64,000 bases of DNA from Chionis minor (Eukaryota; Chordata; Aves; Charadriiformes; Chionididae), in contig VZSF01008733.1 in the NCBI GenBank assembly GCA_013398295.1, positions 124,001-188,000 on the forward strand, read 5' to 3'. Under the pieces are notes generated by a model. It was not told the DNA's origin. It ran no database searches and was given only the letters and a program-made list of their open reading frames with translations. This document shows positions 31,555 through 43,990 of the stretch, one piece after another (positions within the stretch are counted from its first letter, which is position 1; every line of letters begins with the position of its first letter). The translations under genes were made by a program, and so were the position numbers.

Positions 31555-32899
31555 CCCTGGAAAGATGATGGAACAGCTCGTTCTGGGCATCATCTCCAAG
31601 CATCTGGAGGAAAAGAGGGTTATCAGAAGTAGTCAACATGGATTCACCAAGGGGAAGTCATGTCTGACTAGTCTGAGAGCCTTCTACAATGGCATGACGG
31701 GATGGATAGAGGAGGGGAGAGCAGTGCATGTTGTCTACCTTGACTTCAGCAAGGCTTTTGACGCCATCTCCCACAGCATCCTCGTAGGTAAGCTTAGGAA
31801 ATGTGGGTTAGATGAATGGACGGGGGGTGGATTGAAAACTGGCTGGCAGGTAGGTCTCAGAGGGTTGTCATCAGTGGGGCAGAGTCTAGTTGGAGGCCTG
31901 TAACTAGTGGCGTTCTTCAGGGGTCAGTACTGGGTCCAGTCCTGTTCAATGTCTTCACCAATGACCTGGATGAAGGCATATAGTGTACCATCAGCAAGTT
32001 TGCTGATAACACAAAGCTGGGGGGGGTGGCTGACACACCAGAAGGCTGTGCTGCCATTCAGCGTGACATGGACAGGCTGGAGAGTTGGGCAGGGAAAAGC
32101 CTTATGAAATTCAACAAAAGGAAGTGTAGGGTCCTGCACCTGGGGAGGAATAACCCCACACACCAGTACAGGTTGGGGGCTGACCTGCCGGGAAGCAGCT
32201 CTGCAGAGAGGGACCTGGGAGTCCTGGTGGACAACAGGGTGACCATGAGCCAGCAATGTGCCCTTGTGGCCAAGAAGGCCAATGGCATCCTGGGGTGTGT
32301 CAAGAGGAGTGTGGCAAGCAGGTCGAGGGAGGTCATCCTCCCCCTTTACCCTGCCCTGGTGAGGCCACAACTCGAGTACTGTGTCCAGTTCTGGGCTCCC
32401 CAGTTTAAAAAAGACAGGGGACTGCTGGAGGGGGTGCAGTGAAGGGCTACGAAGATGATTAGGGGGCTGGAACATCTTTCCTATGAGGAAAGGCTGAGGG
32501 AGTTGAGTCTTTTTATCTCCAGTCTTCTCATCCTGGAGAAGAGAAGACTGAAGGGGGAATCTCCTAAATGTCTACAAATACTTAAAGGGAGGGTGGCAGG
32601 AGGAGGGGACCAGCCTTTTTTTCAGTGGTGCCCAGTGATAGGACAAGAGGTAACAGGCACAAACTTGAACATAGGAAGTTCCATGTGAACATGAGGAGGA
32701 ACTTCTTTCCTTTGACGGTGGCAGAGTAATGGAAGAGGCTGCCCAGAGAGGTGGTGGAGTCTCCAACTCTGGAGACATTCAAAAGCTGCCTGGACACCAT
32801 CCTGTGCAACCTGCTGTAGGTGGACCTGCTCTGGCAGGGGGGTTGGACTAGATGATCTCCAGAGGTCCCTTCCAACCCCTAGCATTCTAGGATTCTGTG
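31555..32899 (+). mobile_element. CR1 LINE retrotransposon, 5'-truncated, with decayed ORF2
   Basis: About 1.34 kb of a family whose full length is near 4.5 kb. It covers the reverse-transcriptase and C-terminal part of ORF2 and the short 3' UTR. The RT block YLDFSKAFD is at 31736-31762, and the C-terminal block [11 protein letters not shown] near 32466-32500. Breaks: a frameshift after DEWT near 31820, stops at 31981-31983 (TAG) and 32440-32442 (TGA), and further shifts after 32510. The RT catalytic FADD motif reads FADN (32005-32010), so an essential Asp is lost. The 3' end, GGACTAGATGATCTCCAGAG then CCTTCCAACC and ATTCTAGGATTCTGTG, is typical avian CR1. No poly(A) tail, as expected for CR1. 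Confidence 0.95.
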
Positions 32900-35800
32900 A
32901 AAAGCATAGCATATTCCTAGCTAAGCCAAAAAGGGGGTGGCACTTTTACTAACCCAAATACTGCCTGTGACACCTGTAGCATCAGCTGGTCACTAAATAG
33001 CCTTCGTATACCAGGAGAGAAACAGCATTTTGCTGACATTCACCCCCCAGTTTGGCTCCAGAGCTGGCAATTTCAGGTGGTAAATGGCAGCAACCACTCA
33101 GAGCTCTCATTTCAGGCTTTTGCTGATACAGCATCTTCATTTATATTGAGTATTTATTTTGAAGGTTAATTTTGCAATTTTAAATGCTGTGCACACTTTT
33201 TTAAACAAAAGCCAGTATTTTGAAGTGGCCACCAGGGATAAGGATGAACAACTCTAATGGGTTCAATTCATCCTCTGCTTCAGGGCATAACAACAGTTCT
33301 TAGAAGCAATTCTTCCTCTTTCCTGAACTGCATAGGTAAGTGTGAGGCACCCATATACAGTTGTCTTGCGTTTATCATGCCCTTGGATTATTCTTTCACT
33401 TGAGGACGTCCACGTATTTCTTGCTGAGAACACCTCTTTCGTGTTGTTACCAGGGAGCAGCCCACCTGTTACCACCCTGTTAGTCTCAGCACTGCTCCTA
33501 GAGAGATCCAAGTCCTTGTCCCTTCTTCAGCTGATTAAATTCTTTCTCCATGCTGGGGGAGCACATGGGGACACCCACAGACTTGCTTATTACCTGCTCA
33601 GCTTGAGCAATGTTTGCAGCAAGTGGGAAACCTTTACTTAGGTTTGTGGTAAAGAAATCAGGAGACCTGTACTACTGCTACATCTTCCCGATGTATTGTT
33701 TTAGAATAATCCAGAGAAAGTTTGTAAAATCAGGCTTGTTCATCATGATTACTTGGGCAAACCATTAGGAAGCTTTAAGGAACAAAGCAACATCCAGACA
33801 CTCACAGGCAAACCCTTTATTCAGATTGCAGGCTGATCAGACGTGCCTGTTAATTACCCACAATGTTGTTTGCCTTACATATTTGATAACAGCACCTTGG
33901 CAGGTTTACTATCCTGTAACTAATTCTTTGATTAGTGTCCTATTTCCCTAAATAGGGTATTTGCCTCTTGGCGTGCATGAAGCATCAGTTGCAGGGACTT
34001 TAAGAGTTGTCTATGTTAAGGCAGTTAGGGGTTTTTTAGCAGCACTTGGCAGATTGTTCAGTGCAGCTGCATCTCAGGGAGTGGGGATGGTGATGTGCAG
34101 TGGTCTCCTGTAGGAGTGCATAGTCACAACGTGTTGCATGTTAGCTGGGTCACAAGATAGCCCACAATCACACGTTTCTTTTCCTTTGGCCCAAGGCTGG
34201 GGAGTTCCTTTACACTTCATCTTGCCAGCAATCTCTTGCTGAGAAATCCTGTGCAGCTCAAGAATTTTTGTTCTTTGTGTCTCTTTGGGCATTGCCGTGA
34301 TGGTCCTATATAGATGTTTTCAGAGGCTTCTGCAAGGAAACTCAATACTCAAAGGCTCAGCTAAAGGAAAGCAAACATGAGATGCTCCACTAACATATAT
34401 CACTCAGCTCAGTTCCAAAAGGACTTTAATAGGGGAATAAACATCTCGGCTCAGAAGGCTGCCACACTCCTCCATCAAACAGCAGAGACAGCTTTCAAGG
34501 ACCAGAAATGTCACTTCATAATGACAGCATTTATTTATTTATCTATTAAGATTTTTAAAAATCTTTTAACTGCCCATTCTCAAGCCTTAAGTAACATTCC
34601 CCCTTGCAGCTCAGTTCCTGTTTTAGTCACGTTGTCTTCAGCCTTTCTTCACTTCTTTTTGTATTTTTCCACTATGCAGTGGCTCTTCAGGTAGTGAGGC
34701 TGTGTGCTTTCGTATGAGTAGGCTGGAAGCCTGCAAACCACAGGATGCTTCAAGCGTGGGGAGAACTGCCGTGGCAAATTCCTCTGTGCTCTCTACATGC
34801 TACTGCCCTCACAGAGATGATTTTTGCACGATGTCCCTCTGAGGCTCTGCAGGCTGGCAGAGAGCATGGGAAGTCTCGGGCTGTTTCAGTGAGGCTCAGT
34901 GGTTTCCTTAGGGTTACTCAGAAAGGAGGGAGCAGAGGCACAAATCTGTGTCACTATATCCCCACGCAGTGAACCCATTATCACAGCATCATCACGCTTT
35001 TGCTTTCCAGCATAGCAGGGGTGTTTGGTACCGTACGTTGAAGCAGTTCATGGATCAGAGCTTTCTTCTCTGACAGGGAATTGCCTTGTTATAGGAACGT
35101 CTGCCTAGGCATGGTCTGGCTTAATTTTGTTGTGTTCCTCCTGCAGAGAGGATGAGTTTATTCTGAGCAGCAGAAACAATCCACCAGCTCTACTCATTCC
35201 AGATAAGTGTAAGGCATAGGACCTTAACTTTAAACGTCCCTTAAAATAACAACAAGATGTTCAATTTTTGGCTGGAGCCTGTAAAAGTCCTTCTGCCGCA
35301 GTGCTACACCTACTCCCCTCAGCGACAACAAAACACGAGAGGCCTGGCAGTTTATCTGCGCTTCCCAGCACAGCGAGGAGCAGTCACAGCCCTAACCCTG
35401 AGCTGGGTGTCTGCTCCCTTCACGTCTCTGGCTGTCAAGAAAGGCAGGAACCATGAGCCAGGGAACTCTTGCAGCTCGGTGTCTCAAGTTTGGAGGTTAT
35501 TTGTCGCACCTGAATCTTTGTGAAATGTTTGTTTCATGACAAACAGATTTAAATTGGATGGTTCATTGATTTGATTAAGAAAAGTGATTAGTATGGCAGT
35601 GAAAACTTGTTAGTCAAAGATTTTTAACCCAGCTGTTCCTGGGGGGGGCGGGGAGGAGAAATCAGATGGGATTTTACTGCTGATTCCAGCACTCGGTGCA
35701 GTTTGCTTTACAAGTGTTGCAAAGCTAAAGGCACAGGAGCTAGACCATTTGGTTATTGAAAAGGAAAATATTTCAGCCTGTGCCACACTTCTGCTTGACT

Positions 35801-36549
35801 TAGAGTTGAAGAGAAAGGTGTAGGGCTATATATATGTGCATGTATTGAGACAAGGTGAGAAATGTGTGACTGGATCCCTCCTTTTGGAGCAGAGCTGCCA
35901 TGCCAAATTTTCTGGTTCACTTCGATTGAGGGCAAATGGGGAAGCCAGCAGTCTGCTGGCTGCCAGGGTGGCAGTACTATGAGGCCTTTGCAGGTACTTT
36001 CACTCCTATACCTATCCTGACTGTGGAGTTCAGGAGATGGGACTGAGATGAGAAGCAAATACTGAAGCCCTACACCAAAGGCTGTAATACTTATTGTCCC
36101 CTAAACAAACATCCTCCATGTACATAGAGCCCAGTAATGTAGGAAAGGAGGCTTTGCCCATTTTGGAACTGAGTTATCTGAAGTAGGTTGAGGTTAACTG
36201 GCTTGTGAATGTGTCAGTAACTCCAAAAAAAATGCCAAACAAACCAGCCAGCTGAAATGCCTCGGTTATACTAAAATCCATATTTGACATGGGTGAAGGG
36301 TTCCTAAATGTTATCATCTCCAGGCTGTTCTACAGGAAAAAAAACAGGCTTTACCAATGGATTGTTAAGTTCCTTCAGCCTGGTTGCTTTCTCTTTACTG
36401 TACAAAGAGCCTGGGGTGAACAGTAAGGAAATAGGAGGAAGGAAACTGGTAAGGGGCTTGTACCGCATCCTCACCAGACACCTGGGATTAGGAAATCTCT
36501 GTTCCTGTGTACCAGCCTCTACTGAGAGTTTGGTACAACAAAGTGGTTA
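32900..36549. other. Intergenic tract between two CR1 copies
   Basis: No gene recognised. It contains a G-run (35641-35655) and a possible MIR fragment (36130-36220). The ORFs at 34377-34694 and 35257-35523 lack recognisable domains. Confidence 0.7.
36130..36220 (-). mobile_element. Possible MIR fragment
   Basis: GTAGGAAAGGAGG, TTTGCCCATTTTGGAACTGAG, AGGTTAACTGGCTTGTG and GTCAGTAAC parallel the reverse complement of MIR ('...attttacagatggggaaactgaggcacagagaggttaagtgacttgcccaaggtcac'). Confidence 0.4.
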
Positions 36550-37208
36550 ATAAATGATACTTCACCTGGAGGCCAGAAACAAGTGGAGTAATGCAGGGGT
36601 CTTTTCTGGCACTTCCCTGTTTAACACCTTTATCAGTAACTTGGAGGGGGTGACAAGGTGCAGATTCATCATGTTCACAGGTGACACAAAGCTGGTGATG
36701 GTCAATACAATGGTGATTAGGGTGGCTGTCCAGCAGGACCTAGACAGGCTGAGGGCATGGGCTAATAGGAACCTTACGAAATTCAACAAGAACAAGTGCT
36801 GCAGCTGAGAAGGAAGAGCCTGGTGCAGCAACCCAGGCTGGGACTGCCTGCCTGGGGGTCATCTCTGCTGAAAAGACCCTGGAGGCCCTGGTGAGCAGTG
36901 AGCTGGGTGTGAACCAGCAGTGACCCTGACAGCAGGGATGGCCACCAGCCTCCTGGGCTCTGTCAACAGCAGCACAGCCAATGAGGTCAAGGGAAGGGAT
37001 CATCTCACTCTGCACAGGACTCCTGAAGGCACATCTAGAATACTGCATCCAGTTTTGGGGCCAGACATTGATAAACTGGAGTTAGTTCAGGGGAGGGCTT
37101 GCAAACTGGTTAGGGACTGGAGCTCTTGCTCTGTGAGGAGCAAATGAGGAAGCTGGGATTAGGAGGAGGTTATAAAGAAGATGGAGCCAGGCTCTTCACA
37201 GTAGTGCA
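36550..37208 (+). mobile_element. Degenerate CR1 LINE fragment
   Basis: Begins at CTGGAGGCCAGAAACAAGTG in the RT region. Recognisable pieces are NTFISNLEGV, FTGDTKLV (position of the catalytic FADDTKL), QQDLDRLRAWANRNL and LTKFNKNKC. It then runs through frameshifted matches to the ORF2 C-terminus (CTCTGCACAGGACTCCTGAAG; TACTGCATCCAGTTTTGGGG) and ends near GAGCCAGGCTCTTCACAGTA. Compared with 31555-32899 it is more diverged and lacks the 3' UTR. Confidence 0.85.
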
Positions 37209-40200
37209 TAGCCCCTACCGAGGCTATGCAAACTCATCCAACCTGTAGAGAGATTCCTGCAGCCAGCACCCGTCACAGCCCTGCTCTGCTCAAGCACCTG
37301 CCTGAATTGCTGCCCTGTTGGGACCTCAGTCCTGACCATTTCTGGGAGCCCAGCAAGCCCAGGCACTCTCCTGCTCTTCCACATGCTCTCCGTGCACACC
37401 AGCCCTCCTGCTCTCATCTCTTGTAGCTGTGCTCTGCTCCTGTCACTACATAAACCAGTCCGTATTTCCATGACCTGAAGTTTATGGTCACAGGCAGTTT
37501 ATGGTCATTTAGTGCGTGAAAACTCTTGCAACAGTTCAAAACTTAATTGCTTTACTTTGGAAACAAGTGATGGGAGAGGCAATAGCCTTGAAAGAATGAC
37601 CCAGGCCCGTGGCTGCTAGGTGGTTAAGTTAGCCCACGCTTCTGTCCTGCGCCCTGTTAGTCTAAACTGCAGTTCTGCCTGACATGTCTCTGAAAGCATT
37701 AGTGATGTCAAGCTGCACAGTCCACTGCCAAAGGCTTAACCAGGCATGCTCTAAAGATACAGAGAAACCATGCAGCACAAAACTGCTTATCATTTACCTG
37801 CCTCAGAGCTGAAAGCCGGGGGATAATAACTCAGACCATTGTGCATAGCAAGTGATTAGGGAAAGCCAATTGCACAGGGTACAAGACTAATAAGAAAAAA
37901 ACCTGTCTGTATTGAATGGGTCAAACAGACACCTTACAGGTCCCGATTTCTCAACTCTGTGGCACATAGAGCTGTTCAGGGCTGTCAGTGAAAGAAAGAG
38001 CACAATCAGGACTAGAGTGACACAAGTCTGCAAATGGGAAATATCCTATTTACTTCACAGCTTTCAGACAGTGTGGGGACACAGGCTGGCAAACAGGGCC
38101 ACCCCCGATTGCTTTTGGGAGCAGAGCGGCGTGTACGTGGACTGGCATTGCCCTCTGCTGGCTGGCACTGCGGGTGGGGATGCTGGGCACACCAGGGGCA
38201 CAGGGCTTTTCAGGACTTTGTCAGGTTTCTTGCCGTGCTCATCACAGTCTGCCTTCCTTCTGTATGACCCGTAGCCCAATGGTGGTTCTGCTTTCCTGCT
38301 CCTCTGGTGGCAGCTGGGCAGGGTCCAACTTCACTCTTCTGTATCCGCCAATTCGTTCCACTTACTTTTCTCTTGTGGGTGCAGTTTTGGCCTTGTCTTC
38401 CTCTTCTCTCTCTCAGAACAAAAATTATTGCCCCTCTGCGTAAGAGATGTCATTGCCCACTGTGTGGAAATGCTAGCCAATGTTTTTAACAAGTCAGCTT
38501 GCAAATTTTAACCATTGCAGTGTAAAATGCTGAATAAACAGGGCAGGATCCCATTGTAGCAAGTCAGAAAGCTGGAAGAACTTTCTGTTTTATTTACTTT
38601 CAGTGTAGTGGTTAATTACTTCATTTCTGCTCTTGCCTAACTTTCTGGGGCACTATTCCCTGATGGCTATGTACCCATTGCATGTAGTAGTGTTGCATTA
38701 AAAAAGAACAAAACTCACAGCCCAAACAGCCCTAAGAAGAGATTTTACTGCTCTCCTCATATTGCATTACACACATTGCATTTTGCAATGTTGCCTTTGG
38801 AGACCTGGTATCTTCCCAGGAGAATATGGATCTCTCAAACAAGATACAGGAATGAAGGTGTATTTCATTTCAGAGGTGCAGAATGGAAATGGAGAGGCTT
38901 TTTTATGAGTTGTTCCCATCTCACTGAGCAACAACAGCGAAACTAGTCCCAGTTTTTCTTTTGCCCTCACCCAGCACCATGTCTCAAAAGGGCTTATGCT
39001 GCTGGCTAATGGGTCACACAAGCTTTTTTGATGGAGCTAATAAAGTTAAGGAAAAACACAGAAGAAAGGCTGATTGGAAATTATTTCCTGCCATACAAGC
39101 AACTCACACTCAGAACCAGATAGCACTACTGGCTATAGTGCTCCTTCTTTGATTTGACTTCCAAGGTCTCCCCCATGAAACGCTGTGAACAACTCATTGG
39201 GAGAAGGCAAGAGCAGCCGTGAAAAAAGAGTGGGCATCACTCATCAACCATCAAATGCAACCAATAGACATTGTTGATACTTTACAGTGCTCAGCTCCCA
39301 GTGGTGCTGGTGTAATAGGTATAGTAATTAGCACCAAAATAAACACCCTTGGTGGTGGCAGCCTGCAAAACTGGACTAAGAAGTAAAAAACTAGGAGAAG
39401 AGCAGAGGATGAAAAGAAGCTGAAAAAGGTCTCAATACACTACTGGCAAAAGATTATGAAGGATGCTCAACAGGGAAAGAGCCACTGTAGGTGAAGGCCC
39501 TCACTGTCTGGGGTTGACAACCTAGGTCTAATCCAGATGAAGACCACTGACAGATGAGCTGTATCAGCACAGTCCAGGATAATGGAGTTGGACAGATATG
39601 GGAACAAAGTCACTGTTAATTACTTCATGCTCAGGGGATTATCATGAAGCATTGAAGTGAGACAGAGGTCAGTCACCTTAAATGAGCTGGGAGGACCTGC
39701 CCCCTGTGTTCTCCAGTTGTAAAGAAAATCCTGAAAAGGGAGGCAGAAACTCCTAACGTGGGCATGAAACCACCCGGCTTCCATGTCTGGCACAGTAGCC
39801 TGGTATAATCTACTACATCCCATAGTGTCTGCGCTTAGCTATACAGAAAATCAAGACAGTCTTGCAATTGTTTTACAATCTGATAACAAGTTGTCTGCTA
39901 CGGTGATGTATTCTTGTTGTGAATGATGATGGTACTCCTGTGATGGAGCAAACATCCAAACCAGTGTCACGGAGTAGAACCTACACTGGGCCTCTATTTG
40001 ATGCAATAATATTTCTTGTCAGTGGCTTGGATCTTGCTCCTGCCAGCTGAGCAGGAGAGATAGGATCAGTTGATGTCTTTCCCCAAGTATTTGGGACATT
40101 ATCCTTTGCTGGACATAAGCAAATGGTCCTCGGAGATATAACAGCAACAAAGATCATGGCCCATAATCTCAAATTCCCCAAGATGCACTGCTCGCAGCTC

Positions 40201-43200
40201 AGCATCTCTCTTTGATGGTGCTCTGTGTGACATGGATGCCTGGAGAATCAGATGGAAGATCTCTCTCATGACTAATGTTGAACAGGAATCAGTGGTTTGC
40301 TCAATGTTATTTTGCACTTAAGATGATTGGCAACAACAACACAAATACAGATGGTAAATCATGTAGAACTTGAGAAGCTGCTGCCCTGAAACTTTACTCT
40401 GAAGGGTCAGCAGTAGAGTGATGCTAATCTAGTCTGAAAACAGCTGTTCCTTGGGGAGCAGAAAATAATTCTGTTGGGGGAATCAGGAGTATAACAACTT
40501 TTTGTATTTATCTGAAACTTTATCTTCCTGTTTCCTGCTGCATTTTGGGTTGTTTTTCAGTTTTGGTTTCATCAAAGACAATAGTTTTATCCAGAGGGCC
40601 ACCCACTTACGATGTGCATTGTTGCCTGCACTCTGTGAGTGACAGCGAGGGGGAGAAGGAGGAAAAACAAGTTATGGTTAATTATAGCAACTGCTCTGCC
40701 ACTAGAGACTCCTGGAAAATATCAGTCACCTTCCTGACTACCTCATAGCAGCTACGACAGGTTTAACAACCCAAACAAGGTGAAAGTCTGTATCGGGTAG
40801 AGAGAAATCTCTGAGGATGCATTGGAAACACTTGAAGGAGGGCAAGTAATATGTCAGACTGACATTATGATTGGGGATAAGGTTAACCAAGAGACATTCT
40901 TAGCAAAGGACCTAAGGACTGAACAGCTGTTCCCCTGGGAGTGTGGGCCTGCTTTCTCTCAAGTGACTGGTAACTTGAGGAGCCCAGTCTGGAGCATGGA
41001 GATGGCCAAATGAACTTCAGAAATTGTATGCTTATGTCCTGCAATACGTAGAGCAAAATATTTCATCCACTTCCTTTATCCTGAGGCCAAAGGATACAAG
41101 TCCTTCTGATGTTAAGCCCTTTCTGAGAGTCATACCTGCTATGGGATGGCAGTCCTGTACCTGTCACCTTCAGAGAGTTCTGCACCAGGATGAGGAGGTT
41201 TCTGGGACAAGGTACCTAAGGGAGTTTGCACTCCTGCTCCTTGTGGTGGAAGCAAAGAGAGAAGATGAAGCTTTGTCAGCCAAGTCCTTTAAGAACAACT
41301 AGCCTGGAGCCTTTTTTGTGGGACTAAGGGAGCACTTACAGAGGAGCAGGGTTTTGGATATGTTGACATGTGTCAAGATTCAAGTTCCAGAGAAGTCTTT
41401 GCTGGGCCTTGTCTCAGTTTTCTTCCTCTGAAAAAGAAAAGGGGATTAGGCTCAATCCCTCTGCCTATCAGTCTCTTTAACACACATTGTGGCACATTGT
41501 GTGACAGCACACCTTTTCAGATCAGGGTGTCCCAAGGTCTTTATATCATTTACATCTAGGGTGATGGGATTATCTGCAGACACCGTAAAGCTGTAGATAG
41601 TTTAAGCAGTAATTGCAACATGTTTTACGCAGGTTATTGTGGTAATGCTCCGGGGAGATCTGAGTCAGTTGAGATTCTCAATGAGCCAAATGAACTAATT
41701 CCTGTCTGTACAACCAGCCTAAATAAAACTTATTATATTATAGCACAGGCGGGTTATCTGATGCAATTGACAGAAATTTTACTCATGCTTGGAATAAAAG
41801 AGAAGAGTTCTGCAATGGGCTCGGCTGAAAGGCATATAGGCCTGGAAGTGCAAATGAGCTTTGTGGTGCTCTCTAGGAATGTGCATGCCTTGAGTAAGTT
41901 GAGGTAAGACAGGCAGTTGTTGTTCCTGGGTAATTCTGTGGGTGACCCAATGTAACTAATGTTCTATCTCAGACCCAGTCTGATTTTTGAGCCTGCAAAA
42001 AAAAGCCAATACTCTTCAATGAGACAAAAAAAGGAATGTTTAATCCTTTGTGAAACAACATGATGTTTTTAACCAAGGTCTCCGCTTCATATATCACAGT
42101 GGGGTCTACCCATCTGTCCTCAGAATACATATCGCTTCATGAAGCTGAAGAAAAAGTTATCTTAGGAAGCCATGTCCTTTTGTTCCAAATGCTATAGTTA
42201 GCTAAATGTCACCTCTAGAAACATTGTAATTCAAGTTAGTGGGCTAGATGGGAATATTTCTGAGAATTTGATTTGCTTAAATCTGTCTTTGTGCCTATAA
42301 TCTCAGATCCTAGCATTGCCCTTTCAAAATGCCAAATGCAACAGCTTGGATCATTAGCACACTTTGAATTCTGTTATTTGGGTCGTGCAAATGTGATGCC
42401 TGTCCTTTAGACAGACACTTTCAGGCTGTAGGGTGAATGGGGCAGGGAAGGGGGGAAATATTTAAAATACCGTAAGACAATTCTGATGTTGTGTACTGTG
42501 TTGTAATTCCAATGAAACCTAATAGACCTGTCCCAGGTTTAATTGACATGATAAATTAACCCAGGTGTGAGAGGCTTATTATTAACCTATTTCTCTGTTT
42601 GAAGTTTCATTTCCCCTGCAATATTTCTTATCAACTTTAGTCACCACACGTTTGACTTTGGGTTGTATTTCTTCTCTAAGAACCTAAATTTCTCCTAAGT
42701 TATTCCATACAGAAATCCTCCTGAGGAGGAAGAAAAGGCAGAACTTTGGGCAGCCTCCTTCCAGTCTGTACAGGCTGCCACCCAGCCGTTCAATCTGCAC
42801 AACTGCCAGGATTGCAGGGAGATGCTTCATGGAGCTCTGTGGCATTCACAAACTCTCCTGCCCTCTGTCACCTGTTGTTTTTTTCTCTCTTGCTTTGGAT
42901 GTCTTCTCAGTTCCACAGTGCAATTTGTAATCAAAGTGACGCTAATCTGTTGCCACAGCTATTGCCAGAGAAATTGGCTTTTATCTGAAGGCATTGGGTT
43001 AGGTAAGAGGAAGGGCATAAATAGGGCTCTAGCAGAGATGACAGCAAGATAACAGTAAGATTAAATGCAAGTGAGGAAAAGAAAGGAGAAAGATTGGGTT
43101 TTGAGGAAGTCAGTGTAAGGAAAAAGCAAAGAGGAAAAGGAGGAAGGGCATTCAGAAGTGATGAAGAGAGAGGAAAAAAAAGAAGAAATATAGAAATAGA

Positions 43201-43800
43201 AAAGCAGCAGTATGGGATGCCACAGACATGACAAAAAAGTGATCGAATAGAAGGAAAAGCAACGCCAGCATGAGCTAATTAAAAAAAATTTCTAACAAAA
43301 AGTTGAATGACAAAGAGCTGCCAATCACTGTCAATAACACTACTGTACGTTGTGTTGCTTTCCATTAGTGTAACGTATACACCAGGATGGATACTTCCAG
43401 CATCGTGTTTTGTCACACATCTTTAAAGACTTATTTCTTTGTCAATAGGAAACCTTTGGATACATGGCTATTTAGGCTTTGGGCCAACTCCACTCACACC
43501 CCCAGAACGGAGACTGTTGCCTTTGTTACCTTCTATGTATATGTTGACAGAGGAAGAGCATTTGCTCTGCAACTGCCGTATACTCTCCTGAAATGACATG
43601 TCATAATATAATTGCAATGTACCTTGTAACACATGCAAACAGAGAAGCTAAACAAAGATTTCAATGACGGCCTTAATTTTGGCATTTCCCAGCGTTCAAA
43701 TGCTTGAGTTTGCAACCTTGATGTTTTTAGTGTATTTTTTTTCTCTGTAATTATAAACAATACTTTGCATGTCTCTGATGTATTCTGCCCGAGAATTTGA
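37209..43800. other. Intergenic tract without recognised genes
   Basis: Six and a half kilobases with only short ORFs. Two ORFs of the same strand, 40822-41013 and 41024-41302, follow each other but in different frames and match no family I know. A purine-rich stretch lies at 43072-43210. Confidence 0.65.
43072..43210. repeat. Purine-rich (GA-rich) low-complexity tract
   Basis: About 140 bp in which the + strand is mostly A and G (runs such as GAGAGAGGAAAAAAAAGAAG), with few pyrimidine interruptions. Confidence 0.7.
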
Positions 43801-43805
43801 TAGTG

Positions 43806-43990
43806 TTCTATAAACATTGTTGCGATTAGTCATGACAGCAGCCTTTTGAAGTAAGTAACTATTACCATTATTTCAGCTTTTGAAATGAATACATGCAGAG
43901 ATCACACTTTACTGAGAGTCACACAGGATGTCGGTGGATCAGAAGTGACAGTCTGTAACTTTTACATCCTGACCTGTGTTTTGACCTTCA
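43806..43990 (-). mobile_element. Ancient MIR SINE, antisense
   Basis: Reads, in order, TTCTATAAACATTG, ATGACAGCAGCCTTTTGAAG, TAACTATTACCATTATTTCA, GAGAGTCACACAGGATGTCG, GTGGATCAGAAGTGACAG and CATCCTGACCTG. This is the reverse-complement MIR order ('...ataaacattaactaat...acaacagccctatgaagtaggtact...ggtcacacagctagtaagtgg...'). Confidence 0.72.

Noticed and set aside
31924..32475. 183-codon ORF on the minus strand
   Set aside because: It is antisense to CR1 ORF2, whose plus-strand frame has recognisable RT motifs; the minus frame has none.
40822..41302. Two successive ORFs suggestive of a split retroviral or cellular gene
   Set aside because: They are in different frames, contain no protease, polymerase, zinc-knuckle or other recognisable motif, and no splice sites join them convincingly.
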